Assembly: GCF_001293645.1 (NCBI RefSeq)
Contig: NZ_LBMD01000011.1
Span: 124,001 to 188,000 of the forward strand
DNA from: Bacillus sp. CHD6a
GTDB lineage: Bacteria > Bacillota > Bacilli > Bacillales > Bacillaceae_I
Direction: 5' to 3'
Length of the DNA: 64,000 bases
The notes under the pieces: model-generated
Seen by the model: only the letters and a program-made list of their open reading frames with translations
What the model was told of the DNA's origin: nothing
Databases searched by the model: none
Translations under genes and position numbers: made by a program
Shown: positions 1-7,921 of the stretch, in pieces
Layout of the letters: each line of letters opens with the position of its first letter
How positions within the stretch are numbered: position 1 is the stretch's first letter

Positions 1-489
1 CAATCCAATAGTCCCGATTACGGCATTTTGTATGGAGAAGTTCGCGAATGGCTCTGGCTCTTTATCATTTGTGGGCTCCTTACCTTCTCCAAGCTCCTTC
101 AGATCGGTCTGTGCATATGGTAGCTCTGCTGTTCTGGAACAAAGGTAGGTCGTATATTCTTCATCTTCCAAATGAGCATAGACTAAGTACTCTTTGTCTT
201 TATGAAAATTAACCCCACATGCAGCGGAGTCCATGGCAGTGTAAATGACTACTTTCTTCGTGTCCACTCCTTTCCATGTTTTTGTCACACTCAATTTTAC
301 TTCTGTTGTACTGTTGAATTTCTCATCAACTTCTAACACTTTTCCTGTGAATACGGCATCCACTTTTGCCAGTTCCTCTTGCGGTGTACCCGGTGGCAAG
401 CAGGAACATGCGTAGCCTGTTAAGGAGGAGAACGGTAGGGATAGGATAGTGAGGAGAAAGGATAGGGCAACAACTTTGAAGAATTTCAT
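1..489 (-). CDS. Secreted TIMP/NTR-like cysteine protein (3' end outside window)
   Basis: The frame is open from an ATG at 489 down to the window edge, so the C-terminus is missing; 163 codons are visible. The ATG is preceded by a GAGGTG ribosome site. The N-terminus has a basic residue and a hydrophobic stretch typical of a signal peptide, ending near GYACSC. The Cys-x-Cys immediately after it, followed by a 'DAVFTGKV' segment and later cysteines (AACGV, YLCSR), is the layout of bacterial proteins with a TIMP/netrin-like OB fold. Family membership is recognised from these features, not proven. The role is unknown; it is presumably exported or cell-surface. It lies downstream of yumC on the same strand but is separated from it by a terminator and a hairpin repeat array, so it is probably transcribed alone. 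Confidence 0.7.
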   Translation of the reverse strand, partial: MKFFKVVALSFLLTILSLPFSSLTGYACSCLPPGTPQEELAKVDAVFTGKVLEVDEKFNSTTEVKLSVTKTWKGVDTKKVVIYTAMDSAACGVNFHKDKEYLVYAHLEDEEYTTYLCSRTAELPYAQTDLKELGEGKEPTNDKEPEPFANFSIQNAVIGTIGL

Positions 490-611
490 TTAGCTGATCA
501 CCTCATTAGGTTTGTTACTAGTTTAGACGTAGAATGGTGGAGAAAGTTACAGGTTCGTTAAACTTGAGGGCTACCGAAAATGAAGAACAGATATTTTATA
601 TAGGATAGTAT

Positions 612-760
612 ATGAAGACAATTTGAACTGGGAAAACAGTTTGAAAGTGTCTTCATCCCATGCATGAAGACAATTTGAATACAGAAATCAGCTCTAAATT
701 GTCTTCATCAATACTATGAAGACGATATCAGCACAAATATCAATTTGAAACTGTCTTCAT
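612..760. repeat. Three hairpin units, 52-bp period
   Basis: Three 45-bp units (612-656, 664-708, 716-760) each begin ATGAAGAC and end GTCTTCAT, and are separated by 7-bp spacers, giving an exact 52-bp period. Unit 2 has a 13-bp perfect stem (ATGAAGACAATTT with AAATTGTCTTCAT). Unit 1 has a 9-bp outer stem plus an inner AACTG/CAGTT stem. Unit 3 is the most diverged inside. The array lies between the yumC terminator and the start of the TIMP-like gene. Function unknown. Confidence 0.9.
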
Positions 761-790
761 CCACAATTCATTGCGCCCTTTCATAAAAAG

Positions 791-823
791 GAAAAAACCA
801 ACCCCTGTTCCCACAAGGGTTGG
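791..823 (-). terminator. Rho-independent terminator after yumC
   Basis: Read on the minus strand, a CCAACCC/GGGTTGG hairpin is followed by TTTTTT, about 20 nt past the yumC stop codon. Confidence 0.85.
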
Positions 824-842
824 CTGCACCTTCATAGCCGGC

Positions 843-1835
843 TTAGAATAAACTAGTACTATGAAGCGGCTGTACTTTTGCTTTTGGATCGATATATGAT
901 TTGGCGTTATTTACAGCAGTAGGTGCCTCGCCAAAGCCGCAAGCGATTAGTTTAACTTTTCCTTCGTAGGTGCAAATATCACCGGCAGCATAAATTCCGG
1001 ATATATTTGTTTCCATTTTGGAATTGACTACGATGGAATTCTTTTCGATTTCTAGTCCCCAATCTTTTATAGGACCAAGGGAGGAAACAAATCCATAGTT
1101 TACAATAACATCGTCAACATCCAACACTTCACGGTCTTCAGATTTCACTTTTTCAAGGACAACCTGATTGATTGCGTTATCGTCACCGATTAGTTCTTTC
1201 GGTACGTATGGGGTTTTAATTTCAACTTTTGAATTCAGTAATGTTTCCACACTGTGCTCGTGCGCACGGAACTTGTCACGACGGTGAACAAGGGTCACTT
1301 TTTCAGCAATCGGCTCAAGCATTAGCGCCCAGTCAACAGCAGAGTCACCGCCACCGAATACAACAACTTTCTTGCCTGCAAATTTATTCATATCGTCCAC
1401 AAAATAGTGGATGTTCTTGTTCTCATAATCTTTCGCGTTCTCAAGCTCTAGGCGGCGTGGTTGGAATGCGCCATTACCAGCAGTGATGATGACTGCTTTG
1501 GAATAGTGCGATTCTTTGTCCGTTACAATTTTGAACGTTCCGTCACCCATTTTTTCGAGTGTTTGAACGGATTGCTCAAGTGCAACCGTTGGCTCAAACT
1601 TGGCCATCTGTTCTTTTAGGTTGTTAATCAATTCTTGTGCACGGATTTTGGGAAATCCAGCAATATCGTATATGTACTTTTCGGGGTATAACGCGGATAA
1701 CTGTCCACCCAGTTGTGGTAGACTTTCAATGATTTTGACGCTTGCCTGCCTCATACCTCCGTAAAAAGCAGTGAATAAGCCGGTTGGCCCTCCACCGATG
1801 ATGGTGATGTCAAATACTTTTTGTTCTTCGCTCAT
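843..1835 (-). CDS. yumC: Ferredoxin/flavodoxin-NADP+ reductase, YumC type
   Basis: A 330-residue FAD- and NAD(P)H-binding oxidoreductase of the thioredoxin-reductase-like class of ferredoxin-NADP reductases. It passes electrons between NADPH and ferredoxins or flavodoxins in the cytoplasm. The FAD-binding GGGPTG is near residue 14-19, the nucleotide-binding [14 protein letters not shown] near 157, and the C-terminal [12 protein letters not shown] motif near 282. The CxxC redox pair of true thioredoxin reductases is absent, as expected for this family. The ATG at 1835 follows an AGGGGGA ribosome site. Length and sequence agree well with B. subtilis YumC. It is divergently placed from the NADH dehydrogenase gene yumB, so redox genes flank a shared regulatory region. 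Confidence 0.93.
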   Translation of the reverse strand: MSEEQKVFDITIIGGGPTGLFTAFYGGMRQASVKIIESLPQLGGQLSALYPEKYIYDIAGFPKIRAQELINNLKEQMAKFEPTVALEQSVQTLEKMGDGTFKIVTDKESHYSKAVIITAGNGAFQPRRLELENAKDYENKNIHYFVDDMNKFAGKKVVVFGGGDSAVDWALMLEPIAEKVTLVHRRDKFRAHEHSVETLLNSKVEIKTPYVPKELIGDDNAINQVVLEKVKSEDREVLDVDDVIVNYGFVSSLGPIKDWGLEIEKNSIVVNSKMETNISGIYAAGDICTYEGKVKLIACGFGEAPTAVNNAKSYIDPKAKVQPLHSTSLF

Positions 1836-2071
1836 CTGAATCTATCCCCCTAAACAATTGTTTACTTTCTTTCTTTATCATAGCATAATTTTCTCACAAA
1901 TTCTGTTTCAACCTTGGAAAAAGGGGAACATATACTGAAAATAGATAGAAATTTAGGAATTTTTGCACATAACCATTTGTTTTTTCCGAATATTTTAAAG
2001 CTTTTTAAACTATGATTTTGTCTTGAAAAAAAGACGGAAAAAGAATATGATGTTAGGTAGGTTAAGTTTCT

Positions 2072-2124
2072 TTGTGACAAATTTCGCACTTTTTTGCCGT
2101 CCGTATTCGTGAAGTATTTCACAA
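2072..2124. promoter_or_regulatory. Two Rex-like operators upstream of yumB
   Basis: TCGTGAA-GTAT-TTCACAA (2107-2124) matches the Rex consensus TTGTGAA-N4-TTCACAA with one mismatch. A second, weaker site TTGTGAC-AAAT-TTCGCAC (2072-2089) has the same 7-4-7 geometry, 35 bp away. Rex senses the NADH/NAD+ ratio, and the next gene is a type II NADH dehydrogenase, a known class of Rex target in Bacillus. The match is seen; regulation is inferred. Confidence 0.65.
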
Positions 2125-2243
2125 TCATTTATTTCTAATAAATTTTAACTTAATAGTGGATAGTAAGAATAGGTACAGTGAGATTTGTTTCATGTCTTCA
2201 TAATTATTTTATTAAAAATTTCAATATAAAAGGTGTGATTCAT

Positions 2244-3461
2244 TTGAAAAAGCCAAGTATAGTTATTTTGGGTGCTGGTTACGGTGGACTTGTAACGGCT
2301 GTTCGTCTGCAAAAAATGATCGGTGTCAATGAAGCCGATATTACGTTGGTAAACAAAAACGATTACCATTATGAGTCTACATGGTTACACGAAGCTTCCG
2401 CTGGAACGTTGCCGGCTGATCGTACGCGTTACAAAATCTCTGATGTAATTGATCGCAGCAAGATTCATTTCTTACACGATACAGTGACAGGCATCAACCG
2501 TGAAGCAAAAACTGTTGCTTTGACTAAAGGCGGAGAAATCTCTTACGACTATCTAGTGGTTGGTCTTGGTTATGAAGCAGAGACTTTTGGCATCAAGGGC
2601 TTGAAAGAGCATGCGTTCACGATTGCAAACTTAAATGTTGCTCGTAAGATCCGTGAGCACATCGAATATCAATTTGCTACTTACAACACAGAAGCACACC
2701 GTCGTGATGATCGTCTAACTATCGTAGTTGGTGGAGCTGGATTTACTGGTATCGAGTTCCTAGGAGAATTGGTTAACCGTGTTCCTGAACTTTGCCAGGA
2801 GTTTGATATTCCTAAAGAAAAAGTACGCATCGTGTGTGTAGAAGCAGCACCGACTGTACTTCCTGGATTTGATCCGGAACTAGTGGAATACGCTGTAAAC
2901 ACGCTTGAGCGCAAAGGCGTAGAATTCAAAATCGGTACGGCAATCAAAGAAGCGACGGAAGAAGGAATTATCGTTGCGAAAGACGAAGAAGTGGAAGAAA
3001 TCAAAGCTGGTACAGTCGTTTGGGCTGCTGGTGTACGTGGAAACCACTTGGTAGAAGATTCCGGATTTGAAAACATGCGTGGCCGTGTGAAAGTAGATCC
3101 TTACTTACGCGCTCCTGGACATGAGGATGTGTTCATCGTTGGTGACTGTTCTCTAATTATCAACGAAGAAATTAACCGTCCATACCCTCCAACTGCTCAA
3201 ATTGCGATGCAGCAAGGCGAAGTATGTGCGAAAAACTTGGCAGTATTGGTTCGTGGCCAAGGGGAATTACAAACTTTCACTCCTGACTTAAAAGGAACGG
3301 TATGTTCTTTAGGTGAAGACGATGCTATCGGAGTAGTATTCGGTCGCAAAATCTGGGGCTCTAAAGCGTCCTTCATGAAGAAAATGGTCGACAACCGTGC
3401 ACTATACATGATCGGTGGAGCTGGCCTAGTAATGAAAAAAGGTAAATTCAACGTACTATAA
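2244..3461 (+). CDS. yumB: Type II NADH dehydrogenase (NDH-2), YumB type
   Basis: A single-subunit, non-proton-pumping NADH:quinone oxidoreductase, peripheral on the inner face of the membrane and feeding menaquinone. An N-terminal [11 protein letters not shown] motif binds FAD, a second [12 protein letters not shown] motif near residue 163 binds NADH, and the VFIVGDCS motif near 298 completes the FAD site. The C-terminal hydrophobic and basic stretch would be the membrane anchor. The frame extends upstream, but the TTG at 2244 is chosen because it has an AAAGGTGTG ribosome site at correct spacing and gives 405 residues beginning directly at the FAD motif, the usual length. Two Rex-like operators lie upstream. 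A terminator follows, so it is probably monocistronic. Confidence 0.92.
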   Translation: MKKPSIVILGAGYGGLVTAVRLQKMIGVNEADITLVNKNDYHYESTWLHEASAGTLPADRTRYKISDVIDRSKIHFLHDTVTGINREAKTVALTKGGEISYDYLVVGLGYEAETFGIKGLKEHAFTIANLNVARKIREHIEYQFATYNTEAHRRDDRLTIVVGGAGFTGIEFLGELVNRVPELCQEFDIPKEKVRIVCVEAAPTVLPGFDPELVEYAVNTLERKGVEFKIGTAIKEATEEGIIVAKDEEVEEIKAGTVVWAAGVRGNHLVEDSGFENMRGRVKVDPYLRAPGHEDVFIVGDCSLIINEEINRPYPPTAQIAMQQGEVCAKNLAVLVRGQGELQTFTPDLKGTVCSLGEDDAIGVVFGRKIWGSKASFMKKMVDNRALYMIGGAGLVMKKGKFNVL

Positions 3462-3474
3462 GATATATTCTGAG

Positions 3475-3510
3475 AAGCTGCACATTTTATAACGTGCAGC
3501 TTTTCTTTTT
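3475..3510 (+). terminator. Rho-independent terminator after yumB
   Basis: A GCTGCAC/GTGCAGC stem (3477-3483 with 3494-3500) is followed by TTTTCTTTTT. Confidence 0.88.
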
Positions 3511-3563
3511 GCCATATTTCCTGATACCATTACTTTATCAGGTAGATGCAGGGAGATGATAAC

Positions 3564-4043
3564 ATGGGGAAAAGAGAAAATGTCTGGCTCGCGGTTGCGG
3601 GTATAGTAGTAGATGACGACGGCAAATGGCTTGTCGTAAAAAAGCGCTACGGTGGACTAAAGGGGAAGTGGTCCTTTCCGGCAGGATTTGTGGAAGCAAA
3701 TGAAACCGTAGACGAGGCAGTAGCCCGAGAAATACTAGAGGAAACAGGCATCAACGTAAAGGTTGAGGGGTTAATCGGCGTCAGATCTGGTGTCATAAAG
3801 GATAAAATCAGTGATAATATGCTTTTGTTCTTATGTTCTCCCTTAGATCATGACGTAGTCTATCAAGAAAGCGAACTGTCTGATGCGGCATTTAAAACGC
3901 TTGAGGAACTGGAGAGGGATCCTGACTCTTCTTTACTCATCCACTATTGCTCCAAGCTCACAAATCTTTCTGTTTTAAAAGAAACGAAGACTATGAATCC
4001 TGGACATATATTTAACTATAGTTCGTACAAATTATTTTTCTAA
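3564..4043 (+). CDS. Nudix hydrolase
   Basis: A 159-residue Nudix protein, a class that hydrolyses nucleoside diphosphates linked to other moieties in the cytoplasm. The Nudix box is complete: glycine of GFVEAN, then E, then REILEETGI, fitting Gx5Ex7REUxEExGU at about residues 36-58. The substrate cannot be predicted. The ATG at 3564 is preferred over an in-frame ATG at 3546 because GGGAGATGATAAC gives it a good ribosome site. It stands between yumB and yuiA, each with its own terminator signals, and no clear operon partner is visible. Confidence 0.85.
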   Translation: MGKRENVWLAVAGIVVDDDGKWLVVKKRYGGLKGKWSFPAGFVEANETVDEAVAREILEETGINVKVEGLIGVRSGVIKDKISDNMLLFLCSPLDHDVVYQESELSDAAFKTLEELERDPDSSLLIHYCSKLTNLSVLKETKTMNPGHIFNYSSYKLFF

Positions 4044-4216
4044 TAATTCTGTAAATTTAAGAAAAAGAAAGAAACAGATAGATTGGATAAGATGTATTCG
4101 CTTACATTGTCTTTTTCAGCCTTTTTTGTCCCTTTCCTTTTACCTTAAAAGGATGATATATTATCAGAAAATTAAATTAAATTCTGTTTTGAGAAAATCA
4201 TCTGGAGGGATATGGA

Positions 4217-4339
4217 ATGAAAAATCAACTGCAAACAGAGAAAAAGGATTGCCCGTATTGTTCAGGTAAAGGATATTTTCAGTTATTGCTAGGTGGATCT
4301 GAAACTTGTTCCTGCTGTGGAGGAAGCGGAAGAAAATAA
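4217..4339 (+). CDS. yuiA: Small zinc-finger-like protein YuiA
   Basis: A 40-residue protein with two CxxCxGxG-type modules, CPYCSGKG and CSCCGGSG, the motif of the DnaJ cysteine-rich domain. Two such motifs could bind one zinc ion. The ATG at 4217 follows a GGAGGG ribosome site. Its position just before yuiB and yuiC matches the gene order I recall from B. subtilis, which supports the name. Function unknown. Confidence 0.75.
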   Translation: MKNQLQTEKKDCPYCSGKGYFQLLLGGSETCSCCGGSGRK

Positions 4340-4360
4340 ATAGCTTATAGATGCTTTTCA

Positions 4361-4430
4361 CACAATCGCGCTCGTTCTATAATAGGTCATTTATGACGTA
4401 TTTAGGACAATTGCGATTGTGTTTTTGTTT
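4361..4430 (+). terminator. Probable terminator after yuiA
   Basis: A 9-bp stem CACAATCGC (4361-4369) with GCGATTGTG (4413-4421) encloses a long loop that holds a smaller GTCAT/ATGAC hairpin and is followed by TTTTTGTTT. Confidence 0.6.
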
Positions 4431-4505
4431 GAATGCCAAAAATAATTGACTCGTATCAAGGCTTTCAGTACACTAAGGAAAGATGTGTAATGGAGGTGCT
4501 TGGTA

Positions 4506-4829
4506 TTGAATATACCAATTTTACTTATATCTGTTGTCTTATTTTTCGTGCTTTTCTTTGGGATCGGATTCCTTTTAAATATGTTATTGCGCATGTCTTG
4601 GATTATGGCCATTATATATCCTTTAGTATGTGTGTGGATCATCGCTCAGGACGATGTGAGATTGATTGATTATTTCAGGCAGCCTGGCAGTGCTTTTTCG
4701 AAACTTGGCTCAGAGGTGGCTTCCTTGCAAGTTGCAGATATCACTATTTTGGTGAGTGGCTTAGCTGGGGCAATAACTTCTGGTATCGTTATTAAAATGC
4801 TTCGCAAAAATGGATATCAAATGTTTTAA
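4506..4829 (+). CDS. yuiB: YuiB family membrane protein
   Basis: A 107-residue integral membrane protein. Two hydrophobic segments occupy about residues 3-45 (NIPILLISVVLFFVLFF, then WIMAIIYPLVCVWIIA), and a third lies near 78-97. The TTG at 4506 is chosen because GGAGGTG at 4492-4498 is 7 nt upstream; the TTG at 4500 would be too close. Length and start MNIP resemble B. subtilis YuiB, and synteny (yuiA before, yuiC after) agrees. Function unknown. Confidence 0.75.
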   Translation: MNIPILLISVVLFFVLFFGIGFLLNMLLRMSWIMAIIYPLVCVWIIAQDDVRLIDYFRQPGSAFSKLGSEVASLQVADITILVSGLAGAITSGIVIKMLRKNGYQMF

Positions 4830-4838
4830 CATTACATT

Positions 4839-4873
4839 AAGAACCGGTACTTTTCTGGTTCTTATTTTTTTTT
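4839..4873 (+). terminator. Rho-independent terminator after yuiB
   Basis: An AAGAACC/GGTTCTT stem is followed by an ATTTTTTTTT tract. Confidence 0.85.
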
Positions 4874-4963
4874 GGAAATAGAAAGTAAATAACCCTGTTA
4901 ACTTCCGTTCCAACAACTTGACCCCGGCTTGCGCCGAAGGATTTAAGTTGTTGTTTATACGCC

Positions 4964-5091
4964 GCTGTTGATTTCCGCAAATGGCTTCGCTTTCCTAGGG
5001 GCACTGCTGGAGCCTCCTCGGCTACGCCTGCGGGGTCTCCAGCTAGCGCTATCTCCCTCAGGAGTCTCCGCCTTTTGCTCCAATCAACAGC
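4964..5091. repeat. 128-bp palindromic element, copy 1
   Basis: It starts GCTGTTGATTTCCGC and ends CTCCAATCAACAGC, with 10-bp terminal inverted repeats GCTGTTGATT/AATCAACAGC and partial self-complementarity inward (GGCTTCGCTTTCC against a GGCGGAGACTCC-like arm). It is the same length as the copies at 5280, 17353, 17546 and 45201. No reading frame is conserved between copies. The rest of the 4830-5574 gap is taken up by the decayed copy, copy 2 and the yuiC leader. Confidence 0.9.
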
Positions 5092-5141
5092 TAAATAATC
5101 CCAAGGACGAGATATTTTAGTTTCTCAGTGGCTTTACATAT

Positions 5142-5201
5142 GCCTGAGGGGTCTCACCTGCCCCGTCCTCCTGCGTCTTGGCTCCTTCCATTCCAATCAA
5201 C
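5142..5201. repeat. Decayed half of the 128-bp element
   Basis: The run from CCTGAGGGGTCTCACC to CCAATCAAC resembles the right half of the 128-bp element but is strongly diverged. With copy 2 it forms a two-element composite. The same pairing, including a similar linker containing an AGCTGAAC/ACTGAAT..AAGCAT stretch, recurs at 50895-51362. Confidence 0.6.
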
Positions 5202-5279
5202 AAGAACATATAAGGGTTAGATAAGTTATCTAACTGAGGTAGCTGAACAAGCATAAACGTAACATTTAAAACATTTCCA

Positions 5280-5407
5280 GCTGTGAATTGGAGCAAATGG
5301 CGGAGACTCCAGCGGGGGAGAAACGGTTGGTTGAGACCCCTGAAGCGTTGTGAGGAGGCTCAAGCACCGTCCCGCGGAAAGCGAAGCCATTTGCGGAAAG
5401 GAACAGC
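5280..5407. repeat. 128-bp palindromic element, copy 2 (inverted)
   Basis: It runs from GCTGTGAATTGGAGC to GCGGAAAGGAACAGC, i.e. the opposite orientation to copy 1, and is again exactly 128 bp. It serves as an uninterrupted reference for the split copy at 51067-51362. Confidence 0.88.
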
Positions 5408-5511
5408 GACTTTTAAGCACTAATTAATGTTATATGCAAAAGAAGGACTGTGTGTTTTTCCTCCACTAATCTATTATTTTCATTTGGTAAAAATAGGTGT
5501 TTACTAGCTTT

Positions 5512-5565
5512 TCTCACAAAAAAGGAATACTTTTCTTGAAAACAGGGAAGGAATATCTTGTGAGA
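5512..5565 (+). promoter_or_regulatory. Inverted repeat over the yuiC ribosome site
   Basis: TCTCACAA (5512-5519) is an exact inverse of TTGTGAGA (5558-5565), and the right arm touches the AGGAG ribosome site of yuiC. In mRNA this could pair and mask the site. The loop is 38 nt, so the effect is speculative. Confidence 0.3.
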
Positions 5566-5574
5566 GGAGTGTGA

Positions 5575-6297
5575 GTGTGTCACATGAAAATAGCGAAAAT
5601 GACTGTTCGAAGGACGGTTATCGGCTTACTATTTGTACTAGCCTTATCTGTAACCTTCCAATCCATATCAGGTGTTGAGGCATCAACTATTCACAACTGG
5701 CTAAAAGAAAATAACATATATGCCACTAATGGACAAGGAAAACAAGAAGAAGAAAAAGAAGGGTTCTTTAAGAAAATCGGACTGAATGTAAAGCAGTTGA
5801 ATTTCCTTTCTGCGACTCCTACCATGGTATCTGCAGAAGAGGCGATAGAGAAGCCTAAGAAGCTTGAGGATCTAGACTGGGATCAATACGAGACACATAC
5901 GGTTCACGCAACTGGATATACAGCAGGCTATGAATCAACAGGGAAAAATCCTGGAGATCCAAGCTATGGAATTACATACTCAGGACTTAAAGTTAAAAGG
6001 GATTTATATTCTACCATTGCGGCAGATATCAATGTCTTTCCGATAGGTACGATACTTTTTATACCCGGTTATGGTTATGGAGTAGTCGCTGATATTGGCG
6101 GGGCAATTAAAGGAAATAAGATAGATCTCTATTACGACACAGTAGATGAAGTATTCAATGATTGGGGCAAACAGACCATCGAGGTTTATATAATCAAAAA
6201 AGGCGATGGTACATTGACCGAAGAAGAGCTGACAAAGTTAAATGAAGACGAAAGCATGCAGGTGTTCCGCCAGCAATACAGGGGAAGCGGAGAATAG
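5575..6297 (+). CDS. yuiC: YuiC, secreted 3D-domain protein
   Basis: A 240-residue protein with an N-terminal hydrophobic signal or anchor (about residues 12-35) and a C-terminal 3D (Asp-Asp-Asp) domain from about residue 105. The domain shows HATGYTAG, a glycine-rich [15 protein letters not shown] and KIDLYYD, giving the conserved aspartates. Proteins of this kind (B. subtilis YuiC, related to stationary-phase survival factors) are peptidoglycan lytic transglycosylase-like enzymes related to MltA. The GTG at 5575 is used because AGGAG is 5 nt upstream; an ATG at 5584 is possible. It likely remodels the wall outside the membrane. Confidence 0.85.
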   Translation: MCHMKIAKMTVRRTVIGLLFVLALSVTFQSISGVEASTIHNWLKENNIYATNGQGKQEEEKEGFFKKIGLNVKQLNFLSATPTMVSAEEAIEKPKKLEDLDWDQYETHTVHATGYTAGYESTGKNPGDPSYGITYSGLKVKRDLYSTIAADINVFPIGTILFIPGYGYGVVADIGGAIKGNKIDLYYDTVDEVFNDWGKQTIEVYIIKKGDGTLTEEELTKLNEDESMQVFRQQYRGSGE

Positions 6298-6303
6298 CAT
6301 GAC

Positions 6304-6346
6304 AAAAGCCGTATCGTACAGGTGGTTTCTGAGGATACGGCTTTTT
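6304..6346. terminator. Bidirectional terminator, yuiC / BtuF-like gene
   Basis: A GCCGTATC/GATACGGC stem is flanked by AAAA on the left and TTTTT on the right, so it serves both converging genes. Confidence 0.88.
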
Positions 6347-6347
6347 G

Positions 6348-7157
6348 TTATTTAAGTAAAGGATCTTCTCCTGTATAGGCAGGGAAGTTAGTAGGATGAA
6401 GAAGGGAAGCGAGTTTTTGCAAGCCTAAGATAAGCCTTGGCGAAGGTCTACAATAGAGGCTTTCCTCTAATACATAGATTTGGGAGTTTTGAACAGCGTT
6501 GATTATTTCGGCATTTTCCCGCTTCATCACATGCTTAGGATTCATTTTTGACTCTTTTACACCAACCCAAATCATACATATCGCATCAGGATTCTTCTCC
6601 ACCACTTCTGCCCATTCTGTTTGGTAACTCGCCACGTCTTTATTAGAGAAGATATTAATTCCCCCTGCCAAATCACTTATTTCTGTCAGCCAATTTATTT
6701 TGCCGGGAGTGAAAATTGGTTTTGGCCACCATTCCCAATATAAAGCAGGTCTCTCCTGGGTGGTTGAAGCTAACTGTCTGTATGTCTGGATAATTTCACG
6801 CATAGAGGAAACAACCTCGTTTGCCTTGGAAGAAGCATTTGTATGTTCTCCTACCGTCAACAAGTCACGGGCAATATCCTCAAGTGACTGCGGATTTAGT
6901 ACGACATAAGGAATAGAGCGCTTTTCCAATTCTCGAACATTTCGCTCCATTCCAGGGACACTCAAGCTGGCTAATACTAAATCAGGCTCTAAGGCTTCCA
7001 GTTTCTCCATATTGATATTCAAATCTGGTCCAAGCTTCGGCAGGTCTAAAATTTCTTTAGGCCAATCAGAAAAATCATCCACTCCAACTAGTGTGCTTGT
7101 CAAATCTAGATAGTGGAGTAATTCTGTGTTGCTTGGACAAATGGATATGAGCCTCAT
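6348..7157 (-). CDS. Cobalamin-binding (BtuF-like) protein, no signal peptide
   Basis: A 269-residue protein of the periplasmic-binding superfamily of TroA/BtuF type. An N-terminal MRLISICPSNTELLHYL leads into a first lobe with VGVDDFSDWP, then LEPDLVLAS and a helical backbone, and a second lobe with WEWWPKPIFTPG and GGINIF. This is the layout of cobalamin- or siderophore-binding proteins. There is no signal peptide or lipobox, so it appears cytoplasmic, and no permease or ATPase gene adjoins it. It is inserted between yuiC and yuiD relative to the order I recall from B. subtilis. Ligand uncertain; cobalamin is the family default. Confidence 0.78.
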   Translation of the reverse strand: MRLISICPSNTELLHYLDLTSTLVGVDDFSDWPKEILDLPKLGPDLNINMEKLEALEPDLVLASLSVPGMERNVRELEKRSIPYVVLNPQSLEDIARDLLTVGEHTNASSKANEVVSSMREIIQTYRQLASTTQERPALYWEWWPKPIFTPGKINWLTEISDLAGGINIFSNKDVASYQTEWAEVVEKNPDAICMIWVGVKESKMNPKHVMKRENAEIINAVQNSQIYVLEESLYCRPSPRLILGLQKLASLLHPTNFPAYTGEDPLLK

Positions 7158-7172
7158 TAAATTTCCTCTCCT

Positions 7173-7655
7173 TTATAGGACATGAACAAAATAATGTAAA
7201 ACGATGGTAAGTAAGATTCCAGTTATTGCACCGAAAAAGACTTCAATAGGTTTATGTCCTAACAGCTCTTTCAGGTCTTTTACTTTTTCTTGCTCATTCA
7301 TTTTTGGCCATTTCTTGGTCTCTTCCACAAATCGATTGAAGTCTCCTACAAGTTTGTTTAACACTGTGGCTTGTTCGCCGGCATGTCTTCTAACTCCGGT
7401 TGCATCAAACATGACAATAATGGCGAATACAGTGGCTACTGCAAATATGGGAGAATCCATTCCAGTTTCAAATGCAACGCCTGTAGCCAAGGCTGTTACC
7501 GCAGCGGAGTGGGAGCTTGGCATTCCACCTGTACTTGTGATTAAGGACCAATCAATTCTTCTTGAGGCAATATATTGAATTGGTACTTTTACAAATTGTG
7601 CAAAACCAATTGCTGCTAGAGCAGCCCATAAAGGAAAATTAGAAAATAACTCCAT
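7173..7655 (-). CDS. yuiD: YuiD, divergent PAP2 family membrane protein
   Basis: A 160-residue membrane protein of the DUF212 / acid phosphatase-VanZ-related family. The conserved TSTGGMPSSHSAAVTAL and FDATGVRRHAGEQA segments resemble PAP2 phosphatase motifs with their histidines. Three to four hydrophobic segments are present, including a C-terminal one. The frame continues 22 codons upstream, but the ATG at 7655 is preferred: it starts MELFSNFP like its relatives and has AAAGGA upstream. Substrate unknown. It lies 16 nt downstream of nothing co-directional except the BtuF-like gene that follows it, so the two are probably co-transcribed. Confidence 0.85.
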   Translation of the reverse strand: MELFSNFPLWAALAAIGFAQFVKVPIQYIASRRIDWSLITSTGGMPSSHSAAVTALATGVAFETGMDSPIFAVATVFAIIVMFDATGVRRHAGEQATVLNKLVGDFNRFVEETKKWPKMNEQEKVKDLKELLGHKPIEVFFGAITGILLTIVLHYFVHVL

Positions 7656-7921
7656 CTGATAGAATCGTCCTTTCTCTGCAGTTGTATCTATTACTATACC
7701 CTTTCTTACGGGATGTAGCACGTTAAGTAGAGTATTATGTATAGTTAATATTCTTATTATTATGAATTATTATAACGAATTTGTTAAGGTGAATATAGGA
7801 CAAAATGATGATTAGAGCACAAACTTATCTAATTTTGGTCATGTTTGAATATGGTTAGAAACTCGAAATATTTCCTTAAGTTCGATATAATAAACTTACA
7901 ATAATATGGAGGTGTACATAT

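Noticed and set aside
612-760. Possible mini CRISPR
   Set aside because: Units are 45 bp with only 7-bp separators and diverged interiors; there are no unique spacers of about 30 bp and no cas genes.
1862-2128. Minus-strand 88-codon open frame between yumC and yumB
   Set aside because: AT-rich, no recognisable family, poor ribosome site, and it covers the Rex-like operators; regarded as chance.
5226-5420. Minus-strand frame over the palindromic element
   Set aside because: Open frames over this element (also near 31755, 45044, 51042, 61021) recur because the repeat is GC-rich and lacks stops; their products are not consistent between copies.
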